Below, piece by piece: positions 1 to 8,503 of a stretch of DNA of 64,000 bases. The stretch lies in NCBI GenBank assembly GCA_949298985.1, contig CASFYV010000026.1:124001-188000 (forward strand), given 5' to 3'. The translations under genes were made by a program, and so were the position numbers. The stretch comes from an uncultured bacterium. GTDB lineage: Bacteria > Cyanobacteriota > Vampirovibrionia > Gastranaerophilales > Gastranaerophilaceae. Every line of letters starts with the position of its first letter. Within the stretch, counting starts at the first letter, position 1. The notes under the pieces were generated by a model that ran no database searches, was not told the DNA's origin, and saw nothing but the letters and a program-made list of their open reading frames with translations.

Positions 1-816
1 AAGTTTTTGAGCAATCGTAGCTCTTAAAGTTTCACTCAACTGCTTTCTAATTAAATGTCTGTTAGCTTCTTCATACATATTAACAATTCTATTAATAGTT
101 TGAACCGCATCATTAGTATGCAATGTAGAAAACACTAAATGACCTGTTTCAGAAGCTTTTAATGCCGCATCCATTGTTTCTTTATCCCTAATTTCGCCAA
201 TAAAAATCACATCAGGATCTTGTCTAAGTGCAAATTTTAACCCATCAGAAAAACTCTTAGTATCAACACCTATTTGTCTTTGAGAAACAATACTATTTTT
301 AGATTCAAAAATATATTCAATCGGATCTTCAACAGTAATAACGTGCTTAGAATAATTAATATTAATCTGATTGATTAAAGCTGCAATAGTTGTAGATTTA
401 CCGCACCCGGTAGGACCTGTAACCAAAATAATACCATTTTTGTATTCTATAAATTTCTTTAAAATAGAAGGTAAAGATAATTCTGACAACTGAGAAATAT
501 TATAAGGAATATTTCGAATAACAAGTCCAGGAAGTCCAACTTGTCTGTTATAATTAATTCTAAATCTTGAACAGCCTTTTATCTCAAACATAAAATCAAC
601 ATCACACAAAGTTAAAATTTCATCTCTAATTGCAGTAGGTGCAATTTCAAGAATTGAATTATCAATATCCTCTTTGGTTAAAACCGGCGCATTAGTTTTT
701 TTTATAACCCCATTTTTTCTAATATATGGAACTTGCCCTACTTTTAAATGCTCATCAGAAGCCCCAAGAGCAACAGCACTTTTTAAAAATTGAATTATGT
801 TAAATTTCTCTTCCAT
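1..816 (-). CDS. pilT: PilT-type twitching/secretion ATPase, 3' end cut by window edge
   Basis: This cytoplasmic hexameric ATPase of the PilT/GspE family would power retraction of type IV pili. The visible 272 codons hold the N-terminal PAS-like region (ASDEHLKVG near residue 20), Walker A GPTGCGKST near 134, the Asp box VITVEDPIEY, a Walker B/Glu region DVIFIGEIRD and the His box STLHTND. The C-terminus lies outside the window. I chose the ATG at 816 because only it is in frame with the domain. The good ribosome site (AGGAGA) sits 25 nt upstream and instead serves an out-of-frame ATG at 835 created by a 19-bp duplication. GspE-type loaders are longer, so PilT is more likely than PilB. No other pilus gene is in the window. 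Confidence 0.9.
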   Translation of the reverse strand, partial: MEEKFNIIQFLKSAVALGASDEHLKVGQVPYIRKNGVIKKTNAPVLTKEDIDNSILEIAPTAIRDEILTLCDVDFMFEIKGCSRFRINYNRQVGLPGLVIRNIPYNISQLSELSLPSILKKFIEYKNGIILVTGPTGCGKSTTIAALINQININYSKHVITVEDPIEYIFESKNSIVSQRQIGVDTKSFSDGLKFALRQDPDVIFIGEIRDKETMDAALKASETGHLVFSTLHTNDAVQTINRIVNMYEEANRHLIRKQLSETLRATIAQKL

Positions 817-835
817 TGTTAAATTTCTCTTCCAT
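798..835. repeat. perfect tandem 19-bp duplication over the pilT start codon
   Basis: Positions 798-816 and 817-835 are identical. Each copy contains a minus-strand ATG. The upstream ATG (835) has the ribosome site but opens a frame of only 11 codons, stopping at 800-802. The downstream ATG (816) opens pilT. Removing one copy would place pilT directly behind the ribosome site, so the single-copy form is probably ancestral. Confidence 0.9.
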
Positions 836-962
836 ACAAAATCTCCTAAAATAATGTTATCATTATTAATCAAATTTGACAATAAGGAGATAAACTATAA
901 ATTTCCCTAGAGGAGAAGGGGGTGGGGTAAAAGTTGAAACAAGTTAAAAATAAATCTCTATT

Positions 963-983
963 CACTAGTCACTACTCACTAGT
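963..983. repeat. heptanucleotide tandem repeat (3 units, CACTAGT type)
   Basis: Three consecutive 7-mers read CACTAGT, CACTACT, CACTAGT. The same style recurs at 1493-1527, 1549-1576, 31059-31079 and 60599-60670, always between genes. The layout resembles the short tandemly repeated heptanucleotide (STRR) elements known from cyanobacteria. Confidence 0.7.
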
Positions 984-1492
984 TTACAAAAATTTGCACA
1001 ATACGGACTAATTACTAATTTTTCCCCTCTCTAACTCTCCCCATTTGGGGAGAGAACATTATGAAGTGTCCACTTATCTGGGGACACTTCAGGGGGTAGG
1101 GGGTGGGGTTGTATAAGTTATAAAGTGCAAAGAATTGCACACTAATTGCTCAAAACCTACCCTACCCTTGAGGGAGGGTCGAAATCTTTGATTTCGGGGT
1201 GGGGTAAAGATAAAAGTTGAAAAGAGGATAAGTTTAGAAGTTGAGGAGTTTAAAAGAAGTTAAAAAAACTCCTTCCACTATTGGGGAGCGAATTTTCGGT
1301 AGGGGACGGCTGCGAAGCAGACTAACCCGTAAGGTGGAGGAAAGCTGGGAACTTTCCGACACCCAGAATAATCCAAGACAAGGCTGAGATGGGGATTTTT
1401 TTTTGAAAGATAAGCTTAAGAGTTTAGAAGAAATTAATAATAATTTCTACTTACTAGTCACTAAATACAAAATTTTGATACAAAGAATTGCA

Positions 1493-1527
1493 CACTAATT
1501 ACTACTCACTAGTCACTAGTTACTAGT
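1493..1527. repeat. heptanucleotide tandem repeat (5 units)
   Basis: Five 7-mers in phase read CACTAAT, TACTACT, CACTAGT, CACTAGT, TACTAGT. They lie just downstream of the flagellin gene in its direction of transcription. No coding potential is seen. Confidence 0.75.
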
Positions 1528-1548
1528 TTATAAGAATTATAATGTTCT

Positions 1549-1576
1549 CCTCACACCTCACTAATCACTAATCCCC
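1549..1576. repeat. heptanucleotide tandem repeat (4 units)
   Basis: Four 7-mers read CCTCACA, CCTCACT, AATCACT, AATCCCC. They end four bases before the flagellin stop codon region, so they would lie in the flagellin mRNA 3' end. Confidence 0.65.
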
Positions 1577-1579
1577 AAC

Positions 1580-3400
1580 TTACAACAACTGCAATGCTAT
1601 GCTTGGATTTTGATTTGCTGTTGCAAGCAATGTCGCACTTGCCTGCTGTAATATCTGATTCCTTATATAAGCACTGCTTTCCTCCGCAATATCAGCATCA
1701 CTTATCATAGAACGCGTTGATAATAAATTTTCTCTTTGTATACCAACCTCTTCTATAACACTCAAAAGTCTATTTTGAACAGAACCAATTTCTGTTTGAC
1801 GATTAGATAATAAAGTTAACAAACCATCGATAATAGCAATTGAATTTTCATTTTCTATACATCCATATACAGAATCTATTAATGAAATATCATTAATTCC
1901 TAACGCTACAGTAATAACAGAATTCTCGTTTGAATTTATTCCAACTTGAATACTAGTTATTTTTTCTAAAATAATACCTAATATGGAAGACACTTTACCA
2001 GTATTTTCACCTATACCTATTTCTGCAACATTCTTATTATCACCACCATTATACAAGACATTACTTATTGTGGAATTTTGCAAATTTCCAACAACGACAC
2101 CTAAATTACTACCCCCAGAAACTGAACCATAAAAAGTACAATTACTCATACTCGCATAACTATTAGACAACAAACCTAATAAACCACCAATATTTTTTCC
2201 TGTTCCACTAACATTTCCATCTACATAACAATTTAAAGTTGTATTCCAACTTACTCCTGCAATTCCTCCAACATAGTCTTTTCCATAAACATTTCCTAAC
2301 ACATAACAATTTTTAATAGTAACAGCTGACGAGCCAACTAAACCACCAACTTGTTGATTTCCAATAACTTCTACATCAGTCCAACAAGAATTAACAATCG
2401 TATACTTTAAAGTCCCGGCTAACCCTCCCAAAGAACTATAATTACTACTTGTTGATTTTAAAGTTCCTCCTTTTACGTAACAATTTTCTAAATTATTCAT
2501 TTGGGCATTTCCAACAATACCACCTACATATGTTCTACCAATTATTTCAACATTTTCCAAGCCCAAATTATACACCGGATTATGAGCTCCTCCTATTAAA
2601 GCCACATTGTCTTCATTTGGTCTATTTATATAAAGATTTTTTATAACATAACCATTGCCATTGATAGACCCTTTAAAACCTCCACTTTTTGCAATAGGCT
2701 CAAAGCCTTCGCCTATTGAATATTTAGACATATCTATATCGTTAGCTAATACGAAAGTACCACCTTTTATTTGAGAATTATTTGACATTTTAGAAAGTTT
2801 AACCAGCTCATCTGCAGATGATATCGAATAATTTCCTGAAGATATAACTGTATCATCAGCAACATCTTCTAACCTAGTCATTATACTCGTATCTACTTTA
2901 TTAATTTCATTAATAAAACCTTCTTCTTTTATATTTAACGAATCTAAATTTGCACCTGCCCCTGTTGGTATATTAGAAATTGATTCCAATAAACTCATTC
3001 CATTATATAAAGTACCTTCTTTTACCCTATACAACTCATTAATTATATTCATAGCTTCTAAATTTAATGCATTTAATGATTCTAATGAATTTGTTTTATT
3101 AACTGCATTTACAGCTATTATCCTGAGCTTTGAAGCCATTGTTTGCATTATCGAAAGAGAATCAGAAGCAGTATTAAACATATCAAGAGCTTTTAATGCA
3201 TTATCTTCTGCCACACTATAGGCATTTATTTTTGTCGATAAATTTGTTTTTATAAAATACCCTGCTGCATTATCTTTTGCGTGGTTTATCTTAAATCCCG
3301 TACTCATTCGCTCTATCGCTTGGTTTAATGATGAGGTTGAACTCTTTAAAGATGATTGAGCTATTATACTGGATAGATTTGTGTTGATTGTTAACGCCAT
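1580..3400 (-). CDS. flagellin with a GLUG-repeat central domain
   Basis: This is a flagellar filament subunit, exported by the flagellar type III system and assembled outside the cell. Residues about 1-140 match the conserved flagellin N-terminal D0/D1 helices (MALTINTNLSS start, then DNAAGYFI). Residues about 520-606 match the C-terminal helices, ending in a typical Leu-rich tail (ALQLL). The surface-exposed middle, about 270-450, is made of GLUG-type repeats (VGGIVGN, LGGLAGT, VGGLVGS, VGGIAGV, IGGLLGL), a module better known from secreted adhesins and proteases. At 606 residues it is much longer than a minimal flagellin (about 270). The start is fixed by the conserved N-terminus, although the ribosome site is weak (GTGGGGTGG). 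No other flagellar gene is in the window. Confidence 0.9.
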   Translation of the reverse strand: MALTINTNLSSIIAQSSLKSSTSSLNQAIERMSTGFKINHAKDNAAGYFIKTNLSTKINAYSVAEDNALKALDMFNTASDSLSIMQTMASKLRIIAVNAVNKTNSLESLNALNLEAMNIINELYRVKEGTLYNGMSLLESISNIPTGAGANLDSLNIKEEGFINEINKVDTSIMTRLEDVADDTVISSGNYSISSADELVKLSKMSNNSQIKGGTFVLANDIDMSKYSIGEGFEPIAKSGGFKGSINGNGYVIKNLYINRPNEDNVALIGGAHNPVYNLGLENVEIIGRTYVGGIVGNAQMNNLENCYVKGGTLKSTSSNYSSLGGLAGTLKYTIVNSCWTDVEVIGNQQVGGLVGSSAVTIKNCYVLGNVYGKDYVGGIAGVSWNTTLNCYVDGNVSGTGKNIGGLLGLLSNSYASMSNCTFYGSVSGGSNLGVVVGNLQNSTISNVLYNGGDNKNVAEIGIGENTGKVSSILGIILEKITSIQVGINSNENSVITVALGINDISLIDSVYGCIENENSIAIIDGLLTLLSNRQTEIGSVQNRLLSVIEEVGIQRENLLSTRSMISDADIAEESSAYIRNQILQQASATLLATANQNPSIALQLL

Positions 3401-3464
3401 TAAACCACCCCACTTTCTAAAAGTAAGATGATTCTCTTTTTATTATTTGAAACAGTCGGAAAGC

Positions 3465-3566
3465 CTATAAATAGAGGATTATCCCCCCCCCCGACTCACC
3501 AAAAATGCCTACCGTAAGAGGGTTTGAGATGTCAAACATCCGCATTTCTTCTTTTAGCTTCGACAT
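3465..3566 (-). CDS. short ORF crossing a G10 tract upstream of flagellin
   Basis: This 33-codon ORF begins MSKLKEEMRMFDIS, has AAAGGA about 12 nt before its ATG, and runs through the homopolymer at 3483-3492. With 10 G it stops at 3465-3467. With 11 or 8 G the reading would continue to a TAA overlapping the flagellin ATG (TAATG), giving 55 codons. It may be a phase-variable leader for the flagellin, a decayed gene or chance. I do not recognise the peptide. Confidence 0.35.
   Translation of the reverse strand: MSKLKEEMRMFDISNPLTVGIFGESGGGIILYL
3483..3492. repeat. C10/G10 homopolymer tract
   Basis: Ten consecutive C (G on the coding strand of flagellin) lie about 85 bp upstream of the flagellin start. 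Such a run is unexpected in DNA this AT-rich, and long poly-G tracts are classic slipped-strand mutation sites. Confidence 0.85.
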
Positions 3567-3684
3567 ACTAACTACATATCCTTTAGTTTAGTACACATAT
3601 CTATATACCTAGTATAACTCGTATATATAAGGTATGCAATCATTTATTACATTTTCGTTACAATTGGATATTATACAAAATTAA

Positions 3685-4044
3685 TTAACAAGAATAGCTA
3701 CATCCACCGCTGAAAGAAGAAACACTACCAGAAGAGAATGATCCAACAGATGCTGAAGCAATAGAACCACAAGATTCACCGGCTCCTACGTATGCAATAG
3801 AGCCACAAGATTCACCTGCACCTGTATAAGCAATAGAACCACTTGTTTCACAACTTTGTGCAAAATTCATAATCGCTGCATCACTTGGACCAGAATAAAA
3901 ACTGCAAGTATCAACTCCAGAATCTGTATTAGAAAAAATCAAACTTGTATTATCAGAAATCAAATGAGTTGTCTTAGGAGAAACATCTGCTCCAATGAAT
4001 TTAAAACAAGTTGAGTTATTATCATCAGTAGTTAATGTTAGCAT
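3685..4044 (-). CDS. Cys-rich Gly/Ser repeat peptide, unknown function
   Basis: This 119-residue protein has an acidic, Thr/Asn-rich N-terminal half and a C-terminal half made of 12-residue repeats (SGSIAYTGAGE, SCGSIAYVGAGE, SCGSIASASVG). It ends GGCSYSC. There are seven Cys, mostly in S-C-G or E-S-C settings, and no signal peptide. The DNA repeat unit is 36 bp (3758, 3794, 3830). I chose the ATG at 4044, which sits 7 nt after AAGGATG; an upstream in-frame ATG overlaps that site. A leader-like half followed by a repetitive Cys/Ser/Gly core recalls precursors of modified peptides, but no maturase gene is nearby. A structural or surface repeat peptide is equally possible. It carries the GCAATT/ACTT upstream element shared with five other genes. 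Confidence 0.65.
   Translation of the reverse strand: MLTLTTDDNNSTCFKFIGADVSPKTTHLISDNTSLIFSNTDSGVDTCSFYSGPSDAAIMNFAQSCETSGSIAYTGAGESCGSIAYVGAGESCGSIASASVGSFSSGSVSSFSGGCSYSC
3758..3865. repeat. 36-bp in-frame tandem repeats inside the Cys-rich peptide gene
   Basis: Units start at 3758, 3794 and 3830. The first two are close copies and the third is degenerate. Each encodes a 12-residue Gly-Ser-Ile-Ala block, so copy number could vary without breaking the frame. Confidence 0.8.
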
Positions 4045-4079
4045 CTTAATCATCCTTTTATTATTATCTACATATATAT

Positions 4080-4106
4080 AAAGTAAATAAAAATTTATGA
4101 ATTTCA
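4080..4106 (-). promoter_or_regulatory. shared GCAATT-type promoter element (GAAATT variant)
   Basis: GAAATT and TACTTTATATATA lie upstream of the Cys-rich peptide gene, with G and the A of ACTT exactly 21 nt apart. The other five copies have GCAATT, so this one carries one mismatch. Confidence 0.5.
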
Positions 4107-4201
4107 ATCAAGAAAGTTATCTTTACATTTTGTTACATTAGAATTTAATATAAGAAATATGTATATTTTTTTGATAAAATGAAGTTGAAGGGCTTATATT
4201 T

Positions 4202-6202
4202 ATGAAAAAAAAATATTTATTAGTATCAATATTGATAATAATAGCTTCCTTGTCAGCAACTCAAATAGAAGCAAAAATGACAAAAGAAGCTCATGCATTA
4301 TATCAACAAGCTTGTAATTATGAATACAGAAGTGATTATCTTAATGCAATAAATTTAATACAAAAAGCCATCTCAATAAACGGAGATGATGCAATGCTTT
4401 ATACAAAAATTGCAGGGCTTTATTCTGATATTGGACGATATGAAGATGCTTTGGGGGCATACAAAAAAGCTATAAAACTTCGTCCAAATGATGCCTTTAT
4501 ATATATAAGCATGGGAAATATTTTACAAACAATAGGTGATTATGAAAATGCGTATAATTCATTCATGCAAGCCCAACAAATTTATCCTGAATATAAATAT
4601 AACTACCTAAATTTAGCTAATATTGAATATTTTAGAAAAAATTATAAGCACGCAATAGAAAATTATAATACCTTTTTAAGTGCTTATCCGGAACATCAAG
4701 AGGCAAGTGAAAACCTTGCAAATGTATATTATGCATCAAACCAACCGGAAAAAGCATGTGAAATATATTCTGATATTTACAAAAAATACCCATCAGCTTT
4801 CAAAGATTTCACAAATTACGGAATGGCTTTATATGATACAAAACAATATCAAGCAGCTTCTGAAATTTTAGAAAAAGCATTAGAAAACAATCCTGACGAT
4901 GAAGTTATATTAGCAAAATTAGCACTTTCATACCAAAATATGGAAGAAAATGAAAACGCGTTAAAGACATATCAAAAATTATTTGAAATTAATCCAAAAC
5001 TAACAGGATTAAAATTTGATTATGCGAACTTACTAGGTAACATGGATAAAAATGAAGAAGCTATTGAACAATACAAAGAATACTTAATAGCATTTCCAGA
5101 TGATGCCGATGCTTATAGAAATCTTGGGCTTGTTTACAAAAAGCTTGATAACAATGAATTAGCATTGTTTTATTTTGAAAAATCTTATTCAAAAGACTCC
5201 TCAAACAATGAAACAAAAAAAGAACTTGCACTTTGCTATCATAAAAAACAAGATTATATAAATGCTTTGAAATACTATGATTTAGCCATTAAAACAGAAC
5301 CTGATAATTATGAATTAATCGCAAATAAAGCATTAACACTACACGCAATGAATAATTATGTTGCAGCAATAGAACTTTATAAAGAATTATTAAATAAACA
5401 ACCAAATGAAAGACTTTCACAAAACCTAGCTGCAGCATCAATCGCATATGGATATGATTTATATTCAAAAGCTGATTATGGACAAGCAATATTATTTTTC
5501 GAAGATGCAATAAATATAAATAACAAAGAAGCATCTGCATATTTTGGATATGCCCAAGCAAATGAAAAACTTGGTTGTACCGAGATAGCACTTAAAAACT
5601 ATGAAAAAGCAGTGCTATTAGCACCAGGAAATAGAGATTATAATATTGCTCTATCAGATTTAAAAAACAAATTAAAAACATCTTCTAATAAAAACGAAGA
5701 AATTTCTACGCCAACTGATTTCCAAAAAATTGCACCTCTTAATTACGACGAATTAATAAAAAAAGGAGATGAATTTTTTAAAAGTCAAAAGTATAGCGAA
5801 GCAATAGATTATTATACAAAAGCAATTATATACAAGCCTAGCGATAGTACAACGCTTTTGAAAATTGCTAATACATATAAAATCTTAGGAAACAATGTAA
5901 AAGCTCTTGATTTCTATGATAAATTACTAACTATAGATTCTAACAATACTGACGCATATTTTAACAAAGGTTTAATCTACGCAAATCAAAAAAATTATGA
6001 CGAATGTATTGAATGCCTTGAAAAAGTAATAAAACTAACTCCAGACTTTCCTTATGCTTATTATTCATTAGGTTTGGCATATGAACAAAAAAACGATACT
6101 GATAAAGCATTAGAATATTATTATCTATATTCTGGAATTGAAACAGATGAAAAAATGCTTAATACTGTAAAACAAAAAATAAAGCAACTAGAAAATAATT
6201 AA
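4202..6202 (+). CDS. secreted TPR-repeat protein (666 aa)
   Basis: Residues 1-24 form a Sec signal peptide (basic start, hydrophobic core, cleavage after QIEA). The rest is an almost continuous array of about 15-17 tetratricopeptide repeats with the usual W/Y-G-Y-P spacing (for example YEDALGAYKKAIKLRPND), broken by a linker near residues 490-515. Such proteins are scaffolds in the periplasm or at the outer membrane; the partner cannot be told from sequence. GAAGGG lies about 9 nt before the ATG. A lipoprotein gene follows after 10 bp and probably shares the transcript. It could serve envelope or pilus assembly, but nothing here proves that. Confidence 0.85.
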   Translation: MKKKYLLVSILIIIASLSATQIEAKMTKEAHALYQQACNYEYRSDYLNAINLIQKAISINGDDAMLYTKIAGLYSDIGRYEDALGAYKKAIKLRPNDAFIYISMGNILQTIGDYENAYNSFMQAQQIYPEYKYNYLNLANIEYFRKNYKHAIENYNTFLSAYPEHQEASENLANVYYASNQPEKACEIYSDIYKKYPSAFKDFTNYGMALYDTKQYQAASEILEKALENNPDDEVILAKLALSYQNMEENENALKTYQKLFEINPKLTGLKFDYANLLGNMDKNEEAIEQYKEYLIAFPDDADAYRNLGLVYKKLDNNELALFYFEKSYSKDSSNNETKKELALCYHKKQDYINALKYYDLAIKTEPDNYELIANKALTLHAMNNYVAAIELYKELLNKQPNERLSQNLAAASIAYGYDLYSKADYGQAILFFEDAININNKEASAYFGYAQANEKLGCTEIALKNYEKAVLLAPGNRDYNIALSDLKNKLKTSSNKNEEISTPTDFQKIAPLNYDELIKKGDEFFKSQKYSEAIDYYTKAIIYKPSDSTTLLKIANTYKILGNNVKALDFYDKLLTIDSNNTDAYFNKGLIYANQKNYDECIECLEKVIKLTPDFPYAYYSLGLAYEQKNDTDKALEYYYLYSGIETDEKMLNTVKQKIKQLENN

Positions 6203-6212
6203 GGAATAATCT

Positions 6213-6620
6213 TTGAAAATTTTAAAAAGTATTGCTCTTATAATATTTACATTGATAATTTTCACGGCCTGTACATTTGAAAGAGGGATTGTCTTATTTA
6301 ATACTCAGCCCATTACAAAAGAAAATGCCTTAAAAAATTCAAAAGTATTTAATGAAGGAGCAAGAGTTTATTATTTATTTATCGCCCCTAAAAAAATGAA
6401 TACTGAATTTATTAGAGTACAAGTCTTTAAAATGACAGACAAAGCTCCTTGGGGAGGAAACGAAGTAGTCAGAACAAAAGACTATCGATTAATGAAAGAT
6501 GAGCGATATTATCACACAAATTACTTTACATTATATGAAAAAGGACGTTATGTAATGCAGGTATTTTCGCATAATGATTTTCAACACCCATTAGCACTAA
6601 ATGATTTTTACATAAAATAA
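6213..6620 (+). CDS. small lipoprotein, unknown function
   Basis: The 135-residue product starts with a short lipoprotein signal whose lipobox is IFTAC (Cys near residue 20), so it should be lipidated by Lgt. The remainder is a compact domain with no family I recognise (motif PWGGNEVVRTKDY near 88). It follows the TPR gene by 10 bp and is closed by a strong terminator, suggesting the two proteins act together in the envelope. Confidence 0.75.
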   Translation: MKILKSIALIIFTLIIFTACTFERGIVLFNTQPITKENALKNSKVFNEGARVYYLFIAPKKMNTEFIRVQVFKMTDKAPWGGNEVVRTKDYRLMKDERYYHTNYFTLYEKGRYVMQVFSHNDFQHPLALNDFYIK

Positions 6621-6633
6621 AAATTTTTACAAC

Positions 6634-6667
6634 AAAAAAGCAACTTATACAAAAGTTGCTTTTTTTA
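6634..6667 (+). terminator. rho-independent terminator after the TPR-lipoprotein operon
   Basis: Stem AGCAACTT (6639-6646) pairs with AAGTTGCT (6653-6660) and is followed by a run of T. A-runs on the other side could let it work on the opposite strand for rpsN transcripts as well. Confidence 0.85.
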
Positions 6668-6788
6668 TTTATTAACTCAAGCAAATTGGTCTTATACAGT
6701 CAAAGCCCATCCCGCTTGACAGATATAATTAACTATTAAGAGATTGTATGTACTTAGAGCCATAAGTCTAAATTACATTTACCCCCCC

Positions 6789-6995
6789 CTACCAGCTTGC
6801 TTTAGTAACACCAGGTAAAACACCTTGGTGAGCCATTTTTCTTAAACAAATTCTGCAAAGACCGAAATCTCTGTGAAAACCGTGAGGTCTGCCACAAATA
6901 CTGCATCTATTATGTAGTCTTACTTTTGGATATTTACCTTTAGCAGCTAATTCTTCGCGTCTTAGTTCTTTGTTTATCATCGCTTTTTTAGCCAT
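6789..6995 (-). CDS. rpsN: 30S ribosomal protein S14, zinc type
   Basis: This 68-residue S14 binds the 3' domain of 16S rRNA in the small-subunit head. It is the short zinc-binding form, with CSIC and CRIC (C-x2-C...C-x2-C) and the conserved C-terminal KASW. It is a few residues longer than the usual 61 because of an insertion in the N-terminal basic part. It is the last gene of the S10-to-S14 run; the usual next gene, S8, is missing here. A C8 run directly follows the stop codon. Confidence 0.95.
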   Translation of the reverse strand: MAKKAMINKELRREELAAKGKYPKVRLHNRCSICGRPHGFHRDFGLCRICLRKMAHQGVLPGVTKASW

Positions 6996-7076
6996 GATTT
7001 TCTCCTTTACTAATTTCTAAAATAATTTTAACATAATCGGGATTAAAAAATCCATCTACGTTATATTTACAGATTA

Positions 7077-7634
7077 CTAAGCTTTCATACCTTTAAAAGG
7101 CATACCTAAAAGTCTTAATAATTCTCTAGCTTCATCATCAGTGTTAGCAGTAGTGATAACAGAAACGTTCATACCTTTAACTAAATCAACTTCTTCATAA
7201 GTGATTTCAGGGAATAAAGCTTGCTCTTTAAGCCCTAAAGTATAATTACCTCTGCCATCAAAACTCTTAGCAGACACCCCTCTAAAGTCACGAATACGAG
7301 GAAGAACAACACAGATTAACTTTTGTAAGAAATCATACATTCTTTCACCACGTAAAGTAACCATAGCACCAACAGGCATTCCTTCTCTCAATTTATAAGA
7401 AGCAATAGATTTTTTAGCTTTAGTAACCAAAGCTTTTTGTCCTGCTATTTTAGTTAACTGAGCTTGAATAGATTCAGCTATTTTTGAATTATGAGAAGCT
7501 TCACCAACTCCCATGTTTAAAACGATTTTATGAAGTCTAGGAATCATCATATCGTTTTTATACCCAAATTTTTCTTTTAAAGCTGATTTTACTTCTTCAT
7601 CATATTTTGCTTTTAAGCTTTTTGTTCTTGTCAT
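7077..7634 (-). CDS. rplE: 50S ribosomal protein L5
   Basis: This 185-residue L5 binds 5S rRNA and the central protuberance. Family hallmarks are [11 protein letters not shown] near residue 40, the [10 protein letters not shown] segment, and [17 protein letters not shown]. Length and start ([11 protein letters not shown]) are normal. It lies between L24 and S14 as in most bacteria, with 70-80 bp gaps that are wide for this operon. Confidence 0.97.
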   Translation of the reverse strand: MTRTKSLKAKYDEEVKSALKEKFGYKNDMMIPRLHKIVLNMGVGEASHNSKIAESIQAQLTKIAGQKALVTKAKKSIASYKLREGMPVGAMVTLRGERMYDFLQKLICVVLPRIRDFRGVSAKSFDGRGNYTLGLKEQALFPEITYEEVDLVKGMNVSVITTANTDDEARELLRLLGMPFKGMKA

Positions 7635-7704
7635 TTTTCTTTTCCTTCTACTAAGACGATATCAACATCAGATAAAATTTCGAAGATTCGAAAACAAATC
7701 TATG

Positions 7705-8040
7705 TTAAGCGTCTAATTGTTCACCACATTTTTTGCAAACGCGAACCTTTTTACCGTCCACTTCTGCGTGTTTAATTCTGGTAGGCTTTTCACAGCTAGG
7801 GCATACAATCATAACGTTAGAAGAATCAATAGGAGCTTCCTTCTTGATTAATCCACCTTGAATTCCATATGCAGGATTAGCTTTTGTAGCCTTAGTAATC
7901 ATATTAATACCTTCAACAATCACTTTAGATTCTTTTGGCATTGATTTTTTAATATTACCAGTTTTTCCTTTATCTTTGCCTGCAGTGATGATAACTCTAT
8001 CACCAGTTTTAACATGCAATTTTTTATTATTATCTGTCAT
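7705..8040 (-). CDS. rplX: 50S ribosomal protein L24
   Basis: This 111-residue assembly-initiating protein of the large subunit has the KOW motif VKTGDRVIITAGKDKGKTG near residues 10-28. The C-terminus carries two Cys pairs (CPSC and CKKC), the zinc-ribbon form of L24. It sits 13 bp after L14. Confidence 0.96.
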   Translation of the reverse strand: MTDNNKKLHVKTGDRVIITAGKDKGKTGNIKKSMPKESKVIVEGINMITKATKANPAYGIQGGLIKKEAPIDSSNVMIVCPSCEKPTRIKHAEVDGKKVRVCKKCGEQLDA

Positions 8041-8053
8041 TTTACGGCTCCTA

Positions 8054-8422
8054 CTATATTACTTCCGGTGCAAGAGACACAATCTTCATAAAGTTTTTGT
8101 CTCTTAATTCTCTTGCTACAGGTCCGAAAACACGTGTACCACGTGGGTTGCCATCTTTGTTGATAATTACAGCTGCATTTTCATCAAATCTGATAACTGA
8201 ACCGTCAGCACGTTTAATATCGTGTTTAGTTCTAACGATAACAGCTTTTACAACTTCAGATTTTTTTACTGTCATATTAGGAGTAGCGTCCTTAACAGTA
8301 GCAACTACAACATCACCTACAGCAGCAAACTTTTTATTAGAGCTACCCATTACGCGGATAACTAATAATTCTTTAGCACCTGTATTATCTGCTACTACTA
8401 GTCTTGTTTCTTGTTGTATCAT
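8054..8422 (-). CDS. rplN: 50S ribosomal protein L14
   Basis: This L14 of 122 residues, the standard length, begins [18 protein letters not shown] and contains the conserved FGPVARELR near the C-terminus. It binds 23S rRNA at the subunit interface. An 81-bp gap with a small hairpin separates it from S17. Confidence 0.98.
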   Translation of the reverse strand: MIQQETRLVVADNTGAKELLVIRVMGSSNKKFAAVGDVVVATVKDATPNMTVKKSEVVKAVIVRTKHDIKRADGSVIRFDENAAVIINKDGNPRGTRVFGPVARELRDKNFMKIVSLAPEVI

Positions 8423-8503
8423 TTTTCTTTTCCTTTTTACTTTTACTTATCTGTCCATGAAACTTATGCGTCAAGTCTCACCCCGATAAGACTTTAATTT
8501 AAA

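Larger units (their letters stand above)
841..1579. repeat. repeat- and hairpin-rich spacer between pilT and the flagellin
   Basis: This stretch of about 740 bases holds no convincing gene. It contains several hairpins: CTCTCCCC/GGGGAGAG near 1036-1055, AAGTGTCC/GGGACACTT near 1062-1090, CGAAATC/GATTTCG near 1180-1198, and CTGGG/CCCAG near 1346-1368. A motif like AAAGAATTGCACACTAATT occurs near 1128 and again near 1482. Heptamer runs are listed separately. The compact GC-rich segment at about 1280-1395, which ends in a T-run, could be a structured RNA, but I do not recognise a family. Confidence 0.6.

Noticed and set aside
1280-1395. Structured GC-rich segment with CTGAGA near its end, considered as a TPP riboswitch or RNase P RNA
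   Set aside because: CTGAGA lies at the 3' end with none of the other TPP core blocks, and only a short GGAAAG-like match to RNase P is present. No family could be supported.
6781-6791. C8 run at the rpsN stop as a phase-variable site
   Set aside because: It lies after the stop codon; length changes would not alter the protein and no upstream ORF is affected.
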